The translations under genes were made by a program, and so were the position numbers. 64,000 nt of DNA from Regnicoccus_A sp014224355 (lineage in GTDB: Bacteria > Cyanobacteriota > Cyanobacteriia > PCC-6307 > Cyanobiaceae). Of the stretch, positions 44,406 to 53,081 are shown piece after piece (positions within the stretch are counted from its first letter, which is position 1; every line of letters begins with the position of its first letter). The stretch lies in the NCBI RefSeq assembly GCF_050920705.1, contig NZ_CP154799.1:1054001-1118000 (forward strand). Direction: 5' to 3'. Under the pieces are notes generated by a model that had not been told where the DNA came from, searched no databases, and saw nothing but the letters and a program-made list of their open reading frames with translations.

Positions 44406-44963
44406 ATGCGTCGCACTTTTCCCCTGGGGGCACTTGCCCTCCTGCTTTCCGGCAGCGGCGTAGCCGTTCCTGTTCTGGCCGAGTCGGCCCGTACGGAATC
44501 TGATTCCCGCGTCGCCATGGCCCGTCCGGCCGACACTGCACCGGCCGCTGAACCCTCCAAGCAGGGTCAGCCGACTGAACCGGTTGCCATTCGTCAACAG
44601 GAAAGCGAGGCGCCGGCCGCCGAAGCCCAGCCCGAGCCCACGGCTCCAGCCCCCACGCCGCGTCGCTTCAAACTGGCCGGCACCGGTGAAGCCAGCTGGT
44701 ATGGCCCTGGTTTCTTCGGCAACCGCACCGCCAATGGCGAGGTGTTCCGACCCGGCACCATGACGGCAGCCCACCGCACCCTGCCTTTCGGCACCAAGGT
44801 GAAAGTCACCAACCTCTGGAATGGTCGCAGCGCCATCGTGCGCATCAACGATCGTGGTCCCTTCCACGGCAACCGGATCATCGATCTGGCCCATGGGGCT
44901 GCCCAGCGACTCGGTCTTGTCTCGAGCGGCATTGCGCAGGTTCGCCTGGAAGTGGTCCAGTAA
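44406..44963 (+). CDS. rlpA: RlpA-family septal ring lytic transglycosylase-like protein
   Basis: 185 residues. A signal peptide (MRRTFPLGALALLLSGSGVA, cut after VLA) and a low-complexity Pro/Glu linker precede the double-psi beta barrel: GEASWYGPGFFGNRTANGE, TMTAAHRTLPFGTKVKVTN, RINDRGPFHGNRIIDLAHGA. RlpA cleaves denuded peptidoglycan; no SPOR domain is present. Confidence 0.9.
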   Translation: MRRTFPLGALALLLSGSGVAVPVLAESARTESDSRVAMARPADTAPAAEPSKQGQPTEPVAIRQQESEAPAAEAQPEPTAPAPTPRRFKLAGTGEASWYGPGFFGNRTANGEVFRPGTMTAAHRTLPFGTKVKVTNLWNGRSAIVRINDRGPFHGNRIIDLAHGAAQRLGLVSSGIAQVRLEVVQ

Positions 44964-44996
44964 GGCCTGAAGCCCCCAGCTTCCATTCCGATGATC

Positions 44997-45025
44997 GGCC
45001 CATCCGGCAATCTGCCGGGTGGGCC
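44997..45025 (+). terminator. Strong hairpin after rlpA
   Basis: A 13-bp stem GGCCCATCCGGCA / TGCCGGGTGGGCC (one T-G pair) with loop ATC, 34 nt after the rlpA stop and followed by TTCGTTCT. It probably ends rlpA transcription, and it argues for the later panC start at 45042. Confidence 0.6.
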
Positions 45026-45041
45026 TTCGTTCTGCGCTTCC

Positions 45042-46634
45042 ATGCAGCTGCTGCACACCTGTGATGAGTTGCGGCGCTGGTGCAGGCCCGCGGGGCAGCG
45101 GCCTGCGAGAGCGCTTCACTTCGTGCCCACCATGGGTGCCCTTCATCAGGGACACCGTCGACTGATCGAGAGGGCCGCTGCCCCCCTCTCCCCGTCAGGG
45201 TTGCCGCCACGGGTGCTGGTGAGCGTGTTCGTCAATCCCCTTCAGTTCGGCCCCGGGGAAGACTTCGCGCGGTATCCACGGGATCTGGGCTCCGATGCCG
45301 CTCTCGCCGCTGAAGCAGGCGCCATCGCCCTGTTCGCCCCGGATGTGCAGGAGTTGTTCCCCGGTGGTGATCCCGAACTCACCAGGGTGCTGCCTCCACC
45401 TGCCCTGCTACAGGGGCTCTGCGCCCGCACCAGAGCGGGTCATTTCGAAGGGGTGGCCACGGTGGTGGCCCGGCTGCTTGCCCTGGTGCAACCTGATCGA
45501 CTGTTTCTCGGGGAGAAGGACTGGCAGCAACTGGTGATCCTCAGGCGGATCGTGGCGGATCTGGCCCTGCCGGTTCGGGTTCAGGGTTGTGCCACCTGGC
45601 GGGAACCCGATGGACTGGCCGCCAGCTCACGCAACCGTTATCTCAGCGGGAGCGACCGAATGCAGGCGGTTGGTCTGCCGGCAGCGCTCGCCTGGGGAGA
45701 ACAGGCCTGGCGGGCGGGGGAGCGTGATCCTGCCCGCCTGATGCAGCTGGTGCGATCTGAGCTGGAGCGAGCCGACCTGACGGTGGAGTATGTGGAGATG
45801 GTGGAAGCCCTGCGGCTGCGCCCCCTGGATCCTTCCACCTCACCCCAGGGGCCCCTGCTGCTGGCGGCCGCGGTTCGCTGCGGTCCAAGCCGCCTGATTG
45901 ATCACCTTGTTCTCATGAACCGTCCTCCGATCGTCGCCATCGATGGCCCTGCCGGGGCTGGCAAGAGCACCGTCACCCGGGCCCTGGCCCAACGCCTCGG
46001 CCTCATCTACCTCGACACCGGAGCCATGTACCGGGCCGTGACCTGGTGGGTGCTGCGCCAAGGGGCGAATCCAGCTGAGGCAGCCCAGGTGGCGCCTCTC
46101 CTCGAGGGGCTGGAGCTCAGCCTCGATACGGTGGCCAGCGGCATCCAACGGGTGACTCTGAATGGCCACGATGTGAGCGAGGCGATTCGCCATCCCGATG
46201 TGACGGCCCAGGTCTCCCTGGTGGCGGCCCATGCCTGCGTCCGGGAGGCCCTCACCCAGCAGCAGAGGGCTCTGGGCGCCAGGGGACGACTGGTGGCTGA
46301 GGGTCGCGACATCGGTACTGCCGTCTTCCCCGATGCGGATCTCAAGGTGTTTCTCACCGCCACGGTGGCGGAGCGGGCCCGCCGCCGGGCCCAGGATCTG
46401 GAGCAGCGGGGGTTCGCCGTGCCGCCCCTGGTGGAGCTGGAGGCACTGATCGCAGAGCGGGACCGTCAGGATTCCACCCGGGAGGTGGCCCCCCTGCTCC
46501 AGGCCGAGGATGCGGTGGAGCTGATCACCGATGGCTTGGCCATCGAGGAGGTGATCACGACCCTGGTGGATCTATTCAGGGAGCGCATTCCAGAGGAGGC
46601 CTGGCCAGCACCGGAGAATGGCGCAGCAGCCTGA
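45042..46634 (+). CDS. panC-cmk: Bifunctional pantoate-beta-alanine ligase / cytidylate kinase
   Basis: 530 residues from the ATG at 45042 (MQLLHTCDELRR); the ATG at 44991 would lie at the hairpin. PanC part (about 1-290): FVPTMGALHQGH, VSVFVNPLQFGPGEDF, GLAASSRNRYLS, giving pantothenate. Cmk part: AIDGPAGAGKSTVTRALAQ, YLDTGAMYRAVT, EGRDIGTAVFPDADLKVF, phosphorylating CMP. The fusion is characteristic of cyanobacteria. Confidence 0.95.
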   Translation: MQLLHTCDELRRWCRPAGQRPARALHFVPTMGALHQGHRRLIERAAAPLSPSGLPPRVLVSVFVNPLQFGPGEDFARYPRDLGSDAALAAEAGAIALFAPDVQELFPGGDPELTRVLPPPALLQGLCARTRAGHFEGVATVVARLLALVQPDRLFLGEKDWQQLVILRRIVADLALPVRVQGCATWREPDGLAASSRNRYLSGSDRMQAVGLPAALAWGEQAWRAGERDPARLMQLVRSELERADLTVEYVEMVEALRLRPLDPSTSPQGPLLLAAAVRCGPSRLIDHLVLMNRPPIVAIDGPAGAGKSTVTRALAQRLGLIYLDTGAMYRAVTWWVLRQGANPAEAAQVAPLLEGLELSLDTVASGIQRVTLNGHDVSEAIRHPDVTAQVSLVAAHACVREALTQQQRALGARGRLVAEGRDIGTAVFPDADLKVFLTATVAERARRRAQDLEQRGFAVPPLVELEALIAERDRQDSTREVAPLLQAEDAVELITDGLAIEEVITTLVDLFRERIPEEAWPAPENGAAA

Positions 46635-46676
46635 GTGTCGCCGCCTTCTCCTGTGGGCTTCCAGCCTGCCGTCGGC

Positions 46677-47177
46677 TCATTGTTCCGATGGCTTCCAGGG
46701 TGTGCCGGTGGCCAGCAGGTCGTCGAGCAGGCCCGTGCAGGCATCCTCGAGCAGGTCCAGCACCTCATCGAAGCCATCGGCGCCGCCGTAGTAGGGATCC
46801 GGTACCTCACGGACCCTGTGCAAGCGGCAGTGCTGGGTGATCGGCCTGATCTGGGCCCAGGATCTACGGCCCCGGGTCATGGCCTGGACCGCCGCCAGGT
46901 TGTCGTCATCCATGGTGAGTATGTGATCGAACTGATCAAGATCGGCTACCACGATCTGGCGGGCACGGCTGGGCAGGTGGATGCCGCGCCCGGTAGCCGC
47001 GGCTCGCATGCGCGCATCGGCCGGCTGACCGGCATGCCAGTTGCCCGTGCCGGCCGAATCGACACTGAAGGACTGTTCCAGACCTTGCAGCTGCAGGTGG
47101 TGCAGAAACACCCCTTCTGCGGCGGGGGAGCGGCAGATATTGCCCAGGCAGACGAACAACAGACGGGAACGTTCCAT
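46677..47177 (-). CDS. Low molecular weight protein-tyrosine phosphatase
   Basis: 166 residues from the ATG at 47177. The P-loop is LFVCLGNICRSPAAEG (Cys near residue 10) and the acid/base Asp is in VPDPYYGGADGF. The start overlaps the cpcF stop by one base. In marine Synechococcus a phosphatase gene of this kind marks the edge of the phycobilisome rod region, so its place here is expected; a link to pigment regulation is only a suggestion. Confidence 0.92.
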   Translation of the reverse strand: MERSRLLFVCLGNICRSPAAEGVFLHHLQLQGLEQSFSVDSAGTGNWHAGQPADARMRAAATGRGIHLPSRARQIVVADLDQFDHILTMDDDNLAAVQAMTRGRRSWAQIRPITQHCRLHRVREVPDPYYGGADGFDEVLDLLEDACTGLLDDLLATGTPWKPSEQ

Positions 47178-47899
47178 CAGCACCCCGCCCCGCCAGTGAG
47201 GCGGCTCAGGGCCAGTCCGGCCCGCAGTCGCACCACCGGGGTGTCGTCCCCGGGCTCGCCGGCCAGCTCCTGCAGGGCCTGCAGTCCGGAGCGATGCCCT
47301 GGCTCTGCCCTGCCCATGCCGAGCAGTAGTCGCTCCAGTCCCACCGCCACGGCGTAGCGGACCACCCATTCGCCATCGCCGCCACCGCCCAGAAGGGCGT
47401 CGAGGCAACGTTGCCTTACGTTGATTTGCTCGATCTGGGGCAGGGCCTCGAGGCGGAGCTGACCCAGGCCCCGGGCCGCGGCTCGCCGCACGCTGGGTCC
47501 GATATCTGAGGAAAGGGCGCTCTCGAGGAGGTCGAGTCCACGCACGTCGCCGATCCCTGCAAGGGCACGCACCGCCCAGGCCCGGGCTCCGTAGTTCCGT
47601 TGATCGAGGCTGCCCAGTAGCGGCTCCACAGCAGGGGGGCCGATCGCGATCAACCCATCCACAGCCGCCACAGCGGCGCCAGGATTGTTGAATCCAAGCA
47701 CTTGGAGCAGGCAATCAATCGCGTCTAGGCCCTCGGGATCGCAGGGCGATTCACCCTGATGATCTGCCTTCGCCAGAGCAGCGAGGGCTCCAGCCAGATT
47801 TTCGGTCGCCTTCTGCAACCCATCCGCGCTGTCGGCGCGCTCCACGGCTCTGATCCAGGGCCTGATCAAGCCCAGCCCATCGTCTGCTGTCTTACTCAA
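47177..47899 (-). CDS. cpcF: Phycocyanin alpha-subunit bilin lyase, CpcF-type subunit
   Basis: 240 residues of HEAT-like repeats (LQVLGFNNPGAAVAAVDGLI, NYGARAWAVRALAGIGDVRG, SVRRAAARGLGQL). CpcF works with CpcE to attach a bilin to Cys84 of phycocyanin alpha. It follows cpcE with an ATGA overlap, the standard cpcE-cpcF pair. RpcF or PecF types are alternatives that sequence alone cannot exclude. Confidence 0.82.
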   Translation of the reverse strand: MSKTADDGLGLIRPWIRAVERADSADGLQKATENLAGALAALAKADHQGESPCDPEGLDAIDCLLQVLGFNNPGAAVAAVDGLIAIGPPAVEPLLGSLDQRNYGARAWAVRALAGIGDVRGLDLLESALSSDIGPSVRRAAARGLGQLRLEALPQIEQINVRQRCLDALLGGGGDGEWVVRYAVAVGLERLLLGMGRAEPGHRSGLQALQELAGEPGDDTPVVRLRAGLALSRLTGGAGC

Positions 47900-48720
47900 A
47901 GCAAGTCGTCCATCACCCTGAGCACAGTCTCGGTGTCAGGGGGGGCTTGGCCCCGTTCCACCAGCCCCCTCAGGGCGATCAGTTTGAGGCTGTTTTCCGC
48001 AAGGGTGTCCCGGATCGGCTCGAGCGCCGCTCGCCAACCCACGGCGCCCAGGTCCATCAGGGCGGAACGTCGGACCTGCAGCAGGGGATGTTCAAGCAGT
48101 TCGATCAGGTTTTGTCCCCAGCGCCGATCCTGTGTGAGCTGGAACAGGGCCCGCGCGGCGGCGCTGCGGATCAGGGGCCGCTCGTGGGTGGCGAAAGGCT
48201 GGATCGCGGCCACCACATCGGCAGCGGCTACGCCGATGTCCCCCAGGGCCTCGATCAGGGCCTCGCAGGGTTCTCGTAACCTCAGGCTGTTGGGAAGGGG
48301 TTGCCCGGCCTGATCGCTGGCCAGGCGGGCACAGATTGGCGAAACGGCCTCGCTTGCACGGAGTTCCCCAAGAGCTCGCGCCGCCGCTTCCCTCAGCCCG
48401 TCGTCCTCGTCCTCAAGGGCAGCAAGCAGATCGGGGATTGCCTGTGGATCCCCCAGCTTCCCCAGCGCCCGGGCAGCATTGCGGGCCACGGCGTTCTCTT
48501 CCACACCGGACGAAAGCGCACGGGGCTGGCGCCGACGCAAGGCCGCTCGAAGCAGGGGCACCGTCTCTGGATGGCGGCTGCGCATTCGGCCCAGCCACCA
48601 GGCGGCGTAGTACGAATCGGATTGATCCTCGCTCTGGCGCAGGCGCTGCAACGCTTCCTGCTCAGAGATGGGTTCGCCGGCTGTGGCCATGGCGGAATCC
48701 AGATCAGCAGTGCCAGCCAT
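47896..48720 (-). CDS. cpcE: Phycocyanin alpha-subunit bilin lyase, CpcE-type subunit
   Basis: 274 residues if the ATG at 48720 is used (48690 also possible). The E-type signature YYAAWWLGRMRSRHPETVPL lies near the N-terminus, followed by HEAT repeats (AARALGKLGDPQAIPDLLAALE, AARALGELRA). It forms the heterodimeric lyase with the coupled cpcF. No phycocyanin structural gene lies in the window. Confidence 0.83.
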   Translation of the reverse strand: MAGTADLDSAMATAGEPISEQEALQRLRQSEDQSDSYYAAWWLGRMRSRHPETVPLLRAALRRRQPRALSSGVEENAVARNAARALGKLGDPQAIPDLLAALEDEDDGLREAAARALGELRASEAVSPICARLASDQAGQPLPNSLRLREPCEALIEALGDIGVAAADVVAAIQPFATHERPLIRSAAARALFQLTQDRRWGQNLIELLEHPLLQVRRSALMDLGAVGWRAALEPIRDTLAENSLKLIALRGLVERGQAPPDTETVLRVMDDLL

Positions 48721-48876
48721 GGCCCGCACGGTGCATAGGGGAACCATTGATGTTGCCATTGCATCCATCCGATGGGCCCCATCTCCCCATGTCCTGATGA
48801 GCACTCCGGCGGCGGGATCGTTTCTTTAGCGCTGGGTCTTGGCAGAAACCCCCGGTATCCAGGCTCTTCGAGGCCC

Positions 48877-49080
48877 ATGCTCACCCTCCCAGCCAATGGG
48901 TCACCAGACGCCTGCTTCGAGGGGATCTCATCGGTGAGCCTCGCCGCCAGCTACGTGCCCCTTATGTTCCGCCTCAACTGTGCTCTCAGGGAGGGCACCG
49001 CCCTGCGGATCACCACCGAGGGCCACTGCTTCAACGCCTATCGGGAGAGGGTGCAGATCACCATTGATGTGAAGACGTAA
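48877..49080 (+). CDS. Hypothetical protein
   Basis: 67 residues from the ATG at 48877 (MLTLPANGSPDACFEGISSV). It has a hydrophobic middle (SLAASYVPLMFRLNCALREG), two Cys, and ends RVQITIDVKT. I do not recognise it. It is divergent from cpcE, 156 nt apart, and could be a real small gene of the rod region or a remnant. Confidence 0.4.
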   Translation: MLTLPANGSPDACFEGISSVSLAASYVPLMFRLNCALREGTALRITTEGHCFNAYRERVQITIDVKT

Positions 49081-49544
49081 ATGCAGAAAATACAGTGGAG
49101 AACGGTACTTCGTCCAAAATTGCTGCTTGGTATTGTGGGTACATTCTTGGCTAAACATTGGTCTTTTGCCTTGCCTACAAGGTCTATCCCTTACAGGTGA
49201 AATGGCCAGAATCTCCTCTTGAATTGCCTTGCATATCAGCGATCAGGTGATCATCTAGTGCAGTAGTCGCACCCTGCGCTGAATCCGTGCCACTGCAACG
49301 AGATCATCGCTCTTGTCTCCGTCCACCAGCGGGTGGGCGCCACTCAGCTCTTTCAGAACGGCGTCTACGGGAACTCCACGCTAGTCTGAACAAGGGGCTT
49401 CTCCCCTGCTCAGACATGAGAAGCAGCTTCGCCACCCCGAGCCGGTGCCGCCGAACTTCACCTCCAAAAGGTCTACTTTTAGCTGGTCGTTTCTTCGACC
49501 TGAGAGAATCAGGCGATGACGATCCGGATTCTGGACTGAGCACC
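49081..49544. other. Gene-poor, lower-GC stretch before the decayed gene
   Basis: 464 bases. The first about 180 are AT-rich with no coding signal. An open frame runs from 49287 into the decayed gene but its first 86 codons show no homology features. A promoter for the decayed gene may lie near 49480-49540. I see nothing else that I can support. Confidence 0.4.
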
Positions 49545-50262
49545 ATGGCAAGCACGACCAGCCAGAGCAACACAGGAGCTGATCGTCAGTGGGATCTGAT
49601 GCGAGCCAGCATTGATGGCGACTGGCAGGGGGTGACGACCTGGTACGGCCGAGAGAGCGCTGGAATAGATCTGGCCCGTGGAGAATCAGATCCAGCTGGG
49701 TCAACAATGTATGCGATAAGTTTTTCAGATGCCGACACGGGACTTTTGGCCTGGAACTGGCTTGCGATTTGCTTCAAACAGGGAACGCAAGTTTCCATTG
49801 CATAGGCATAACTATAATCTAGGCAACAGCTATTGGCATTTTCAAGATGCAGCTGATCAGTCAAGTCTGGAAATGGACGGAAGGGCTGGACGTGCAGGCC
49901 ATGAAGTTAATTTTTCACCTCCTGCTCCCGATCCATGATCATTGCTCTCTATCAATGGCAGGATAACCGTGGTAGGAACCTTTAATCATTGGCCGCGACA
50001 CCCTTTGGCTGCTAGAGAGCTTGCATAGATCCCGTTCGGGACGAACCAGATTCTCAGCAAGATCTATGTTAGGCAATAGCAGGTTGGCCTGGAATGGAGC
50101 AGGAATTACGACCCGGCAAATGGACTGAGCACACGCCTTCAAAACGTGCGACCGCGGGGTTCGCTGCCAGAAACTTTCAAAAGCATGATGTTAACGGCTA
50201 TTTTGCTGACAATCTACTGTGCAGCGTGCCAGGAAGTTTTCTTCATGGACCATTTGATCTGA

Positions 50263-51691
50263 GGAACACCTGAAAAACCCGCTAAAATCAGTCCAGATCC
50301 AAGACTGAGACTGGAACGGATGGCCGCCCCCCTCCAGCTGGGCTTCACGGACTACGAGCAGATCTACGCCAAAAAGAGGACGCGTCGCCAGCGCTTCTTG
50401 GATGAGATGGAGGCCACAGTTCCCTGGGAAGCGTTTCTGGCCTTGATCGAGCCCGTGTATCACAAGCCGTCCAGCAAAGGAGGCCGTCCGCCGATTCCTT
50501 TGGAGGTGGTGTTGCGGATCCACCTGCTGCAGCAGTGGTTCACGCTTTCAGATCCATTGATGGAGGAGATGCTGATCGATACGCCCTGCTTCCGCCGCTT
50601 CGCAGGGATCGAGACGATGGATGGCCGGATCCCTGATGAGACGACGATTCTCAACTTTCGCCATCTGCTGGAAGAGCACCGGATCGCGGAGCAGATTCTT
50701 GAGGGTGTGAACCAGATGCTTAGCGAGAGAGGAGTGATGCTGAGGGAAGGAACGATCCTTGATGCCACGATCATCAATGCCCCCAGCTCCACCAAGAACA
50801 AGGCCAAGGAGAGGGATCCTGACATGCACTCAGTGGCCAAGGGTAAGCAGTGGTTCTTTGGAATGCGCTGCCACATCGGAGTTGATGCCGCATCTGGCCT
50901 GGTCCACTCTGTTGAGAGCACCGCCGCCAATGTTCATGAGCTGAACACAGCAGCTGAACGGCTCCATGGGGATGAACGCCTCATCTACGGCGATGCAGGC
51001 CACATCGGCATCGAGAAACGAAACGACTTCCAGAACTGCGAGGCTGAGTTCAGAATTGCCATGAAGCCCGGCCAGCGCAGAGTGCTTCCAGAGACATCAG
51101 AGGGCAGGCTTCTGGATCTGATTGAGACGGCGAAAGCCCACTTCCGCGCCAAAGTAGAGCATCCCTTTCGGATCATTAAATGTCAGTTCGGATTCCGGAA
51201 GGTCTTCTACCGAGGCATCCGCAAGAACGACCTCAAGCTGAAGTTGCTCTTTGCCCTGGCAAACCTCTGGATGGTACGGGAGCGAATACCTGATCCAGCG
51301 CAGTACAAGGGTTTAGTGTGTCTTAAAGGTCGACAATCGTCCAGAAATCAAGGCAAAATGCATGGTGAAAACTGCCTGAACGTCTCTGCAAGGACTGCTG
51401 TGAGCGAATGGGGGGTCAAATTCTGCTAAGTATCGTCTCATTGACGAGAATGAGACTAGGTTTTTTGGATTAAGCCGTCTTGATCAGAGCTTCCTCAGCG
51501 TAAAGCAAGGGTATAGTGTGTCTAAAGACCGATAATCATCCAGAAATCAAGCCAAAACGAATGGTGGGAACTGCCTGAAGTCTTTTCAAGGGCTTCTCTG
51601 AGCGAAAAGTGGGCGAAATCTGCTCAGTATCGTCTCATTGATGAGAATGAGACTAGATTATTCGGATTAAGGCGTCTTGATCAGAGCTTCC
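50263..51691 (+). mobile_element. IS5-family insertion sequence with 4-bp target duplication
   Basis: 1429 bp. The target CTGA is duplicated at 50259-50262 and 51692-51695. The ends GGAACACCTGA and (inverted) GGAAGCTCTGA match at 8 of 11 positions. The element holds one full transposase gene. It is about 200 bp longer than a simple IS5-type element because its right end is present twice (see repeat). It interrupts a decayed gene. Confidence 0.85.
50320..51429 (+). CDS. IS5-family transposase (DDE type)
   Basis: 369 residues. The N-terminal part has GGRPPIPLEVVLRIHLLQQW; the DDE triad is Asp148 (GTILDATIINAP), Asp225 (LIYGDAGHIG) and Glu280 (AKVEHPFRIIK). The frame is intact, so it could be active. 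The last about 40 residues, from GLVCLKGRQSS on, are encoded in the first repeat copy and exceed the usual IS5 transposase length. Confidence 0.92.
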   Translation: MAAPLQLGFTDYEQIYAKKRTRRQRFLDEMEATVPWEAFLALIEPVYHKPSSKGGRPPIPLEVVLRIHLLQQWFTLSDPLMEEMLIDTPCFRRFAGIETMDGRIPDETTILNFRHLLEEHRIAEQILEGVNQMLSERGVMLREGTILDATIINAPSSTKNKAKERDPDMHSVAKGKQWFFGMRCHIGVDAASGLVHSVESTAANVHELNTAAERLHGDERLIYGDAGHIGIEKRNDFQNCEAEFRIAMKPGQRRVLPETSEGRLLDLIETAKAHFRAKVEHPFRIIKCQFGFRKVFYRGIRKNDLKLKLLFALANLWMVRERIPDPAQYKGLVCLKGRQSSRNQGKMHGENCLNVSARTAVSEWGVKFC

Positions 51692-51692
51692 C
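51307..51692 (+). repeat. Imperfect tandem copy of the IS right end
   Basis: Two copies of about 187 bp: 51307-51495 and 51507-51692. They share AGTGTGTCT, CCAGAAATCAAG, AACTGCCTGA, AGTATCGTCTCATTGA and TCTTGATCAGAGCTTCC, with roughly one difference in six bases and small indels. Both hold the hairpin GTCTCATT ... AATGAGAC. Copy 1 carries the transposase 3' end; copy 2 carries the outer end next to the target duplication. Confidence 0.85.
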
Positions 51693-51789
51693 TGAATTTT
51701 GGCTGCTTGTTAAGTGCCAGGATCTTTGTGCATCTGATCATTGAATACGATGAGATGGATCAGCTGACTCGTTGGGTTGAATGGCGTTA

Positions 51790-52707
51790 TCAGCCCACCA
51801 TGGAGGGTTGAGTCAACGTGAAGCCGAGTCGCTTGAGTTTGGCATTACTCACTCTCGCATTGAGTACTCGATCGGTCGTGTCCACCGACAGCCATTTTGC
51901 TGTAGGCAGGCCAGCCCGTTCGCACAAGCGATCGGTAAGTTCCTGACCGGTGTACTGAGTATCATTCACCAAATTGTAAATTTCGTTGAGTTTGTGCTCG
52001 AAAGCAAAATTTATTCCACGAACAATATCATCAAGATGGACCCAGCACGGCACATTCTGGCCATTGCGCTGAATCGTGCTGCCTGCTGCTGAAAGAAGTA
52101 TACCAGGAATATCACGACCGGGACCATAGATGCCGCCCAGTCGTAGAATGCAGACGTTGACTGTCTCTGAGCGGACCGATTGAATCATCTCTTCAGCTCC
52201 TGCCAGGACCTCATTGACGGGGTGAAGACAGTCGAGCTGGTCAGTCTCGTCGGTCATTGCTCCGCGCCGATTTCCATAAACGCCGCAACTGCTCAAGTGA
52301 ACCAACTGAAGTGGTGTTTCACTTAAACGATGCTTTATCGAATCAATCAATAATTCCAGGCCTCCAAGGAATGTTTCCTGATATTGGTTAATGTCAACAT
52401 GAGCACTCTTTGAGGGCGCGAAGGACACCAGTATTCCATCAAGATTTCTGGTAAAATCCAGGTTGCTGCTGGAGTCCGTGGAATCAAAAACAACTGGCGC
52501 ATCAACAAATTCAGCCAATTCGATCAAGCGTTCATGACGGGTTGTGGTTCCCCAGAGTTCATGTCCCTGCTGCCTCCAGGTCTTGGCGACCGCTTCACCC
52601 ACGTAGCCACAGCCCAGGATGGCCCTTTGCTCACCTGAGGGCAGGATGGGACGCTGCTTCTTGGCCAGCAGCTGGTAAAGCGAGGCCAGGTCTGGAGAGG
52701 AGGTCAC
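51790..52707 (-). CDS. NAD-dependent epimerase/dehydratase (extended SDR) family protein
   Basis: 305 residues from a GTG at 52707. The Rossmann motif ILGCGYVGEAVAKTW begins near residue 30; the later VHLSSCGVYGNRRG corresponds to the SDR active-site Ser/Tyr region (Tyr of VYGNRRG). LRLGGIYGPGRD and WVHLDDIVRGI are typical. Substrate unknown. The 3' end overlaps the end of the decayed gene by 22 nt. Confidence 0.82.
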   Translation of the reverse strand: MTSSPDLASLYQLLAKKQRPILPSGEQRAILGCGYVGEAVAKTWRQQGHELWGTTTRHERLIELAEFVDAPVVFDSTDSSSNLDFTRNLDGILVSFAPSKSAHVDINQYQETFLGGLELLIDSIKHRLSETPLQLVHLSSCGVYGNRRGAMTDETDQLDCLHPVNEVLAGAEEMIQSVRSETVNVCILRLGGIYGPGRDIPGILLSAAGSTIQRNGQNVPCWVHLDDIVRGINFAFEHKLNEIYNLVNDTQYTGQELTDRLCERAGLPTAKWLSVDTTDRVLNARVSNAKLKRLGFTLTQPSMVG

Positions 52708-52838
52708 GCGACTGTTGCATTTCGTAAAGTTTAGCTTAGAGTTGTTGAGGTCGTGTGGCGAAGGCTACTGTTCGTCTCCATGCAGGTGGTTTGCTGGCCG
52801 GCCTCACTTGAGAAGATGGAATGAGGTGTGCCGTTCCA

Positions 52839-53081
52839 ATGCCCAGCTACCGGATCACTGCGGAGGGACTTGAGGAACTTCAGGTGACCTGTCCAGGTTG
52901 CAGTGGCGACGCCCTCGTTCTGGCCCTCAAGGACCAGGAGATGCGGAGCTATAAGGTGAAGCAGCGCAGCGATGACTGTCGCCAATGGTGGTTTCAGGTG
53001 ACCTTGGGCCCTGCAGGAACCGGAGCCAGCGAAGACAGGTCTTTCACCAAGGAGTTCAGTGTCTATCGAATCGAAGATTGA
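52839..53081 (+). CDS. Hypothetical protein with a CPGC motif
   Basis: 80 residues from the ATG at 52839 (MPSYRITAEGLEELQVTCPG). A CPGC motif near residue 18 and one more Cys (DDCRQWWFQ) are present; the protein looks like a small beta-rich fold. I do not recognise the family. It is divergent from the SDR gene by about 130 nt and may be one of the uncharacterised small genes of picocyanobacterial phycobilisome regions. Confidence 0.5.
   Translation: MPSYRITAEGLEELQVTCPGCSGDALVLALKDQEMRSYKVKQRSDDCRQWWFQVTLGPAGTGASEDRSFTKEFSVYRIED

Larger units (their letters stand above)
49545..51811 (+). pseudogene. Decayed gene (possibly DUF3598-like), split by an IS5-family element
   Basis: Fragments in order: RQWDLMRASIDGDWQGVTTW from 49545; TGLRFASNRERKFPLHRHNY in a second frame from about 49748; RSMIIALYQWQDNRGRNL in a third, ending at TAA 49983; KWTEHTPSKRATAGFAARNF to HGPFDL ending at 50262. 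After the IS the frame resumes at 51692 (LNFGCLLSARIFVHLIIEYD, WVEWRYQP) and stops at 51811. The layout suggests a lipocalin-like protein of about 250 residues; DUF3598 is my best guess. Frameshifts and stops show long decay besides the insertion. Confidence 0.7.
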
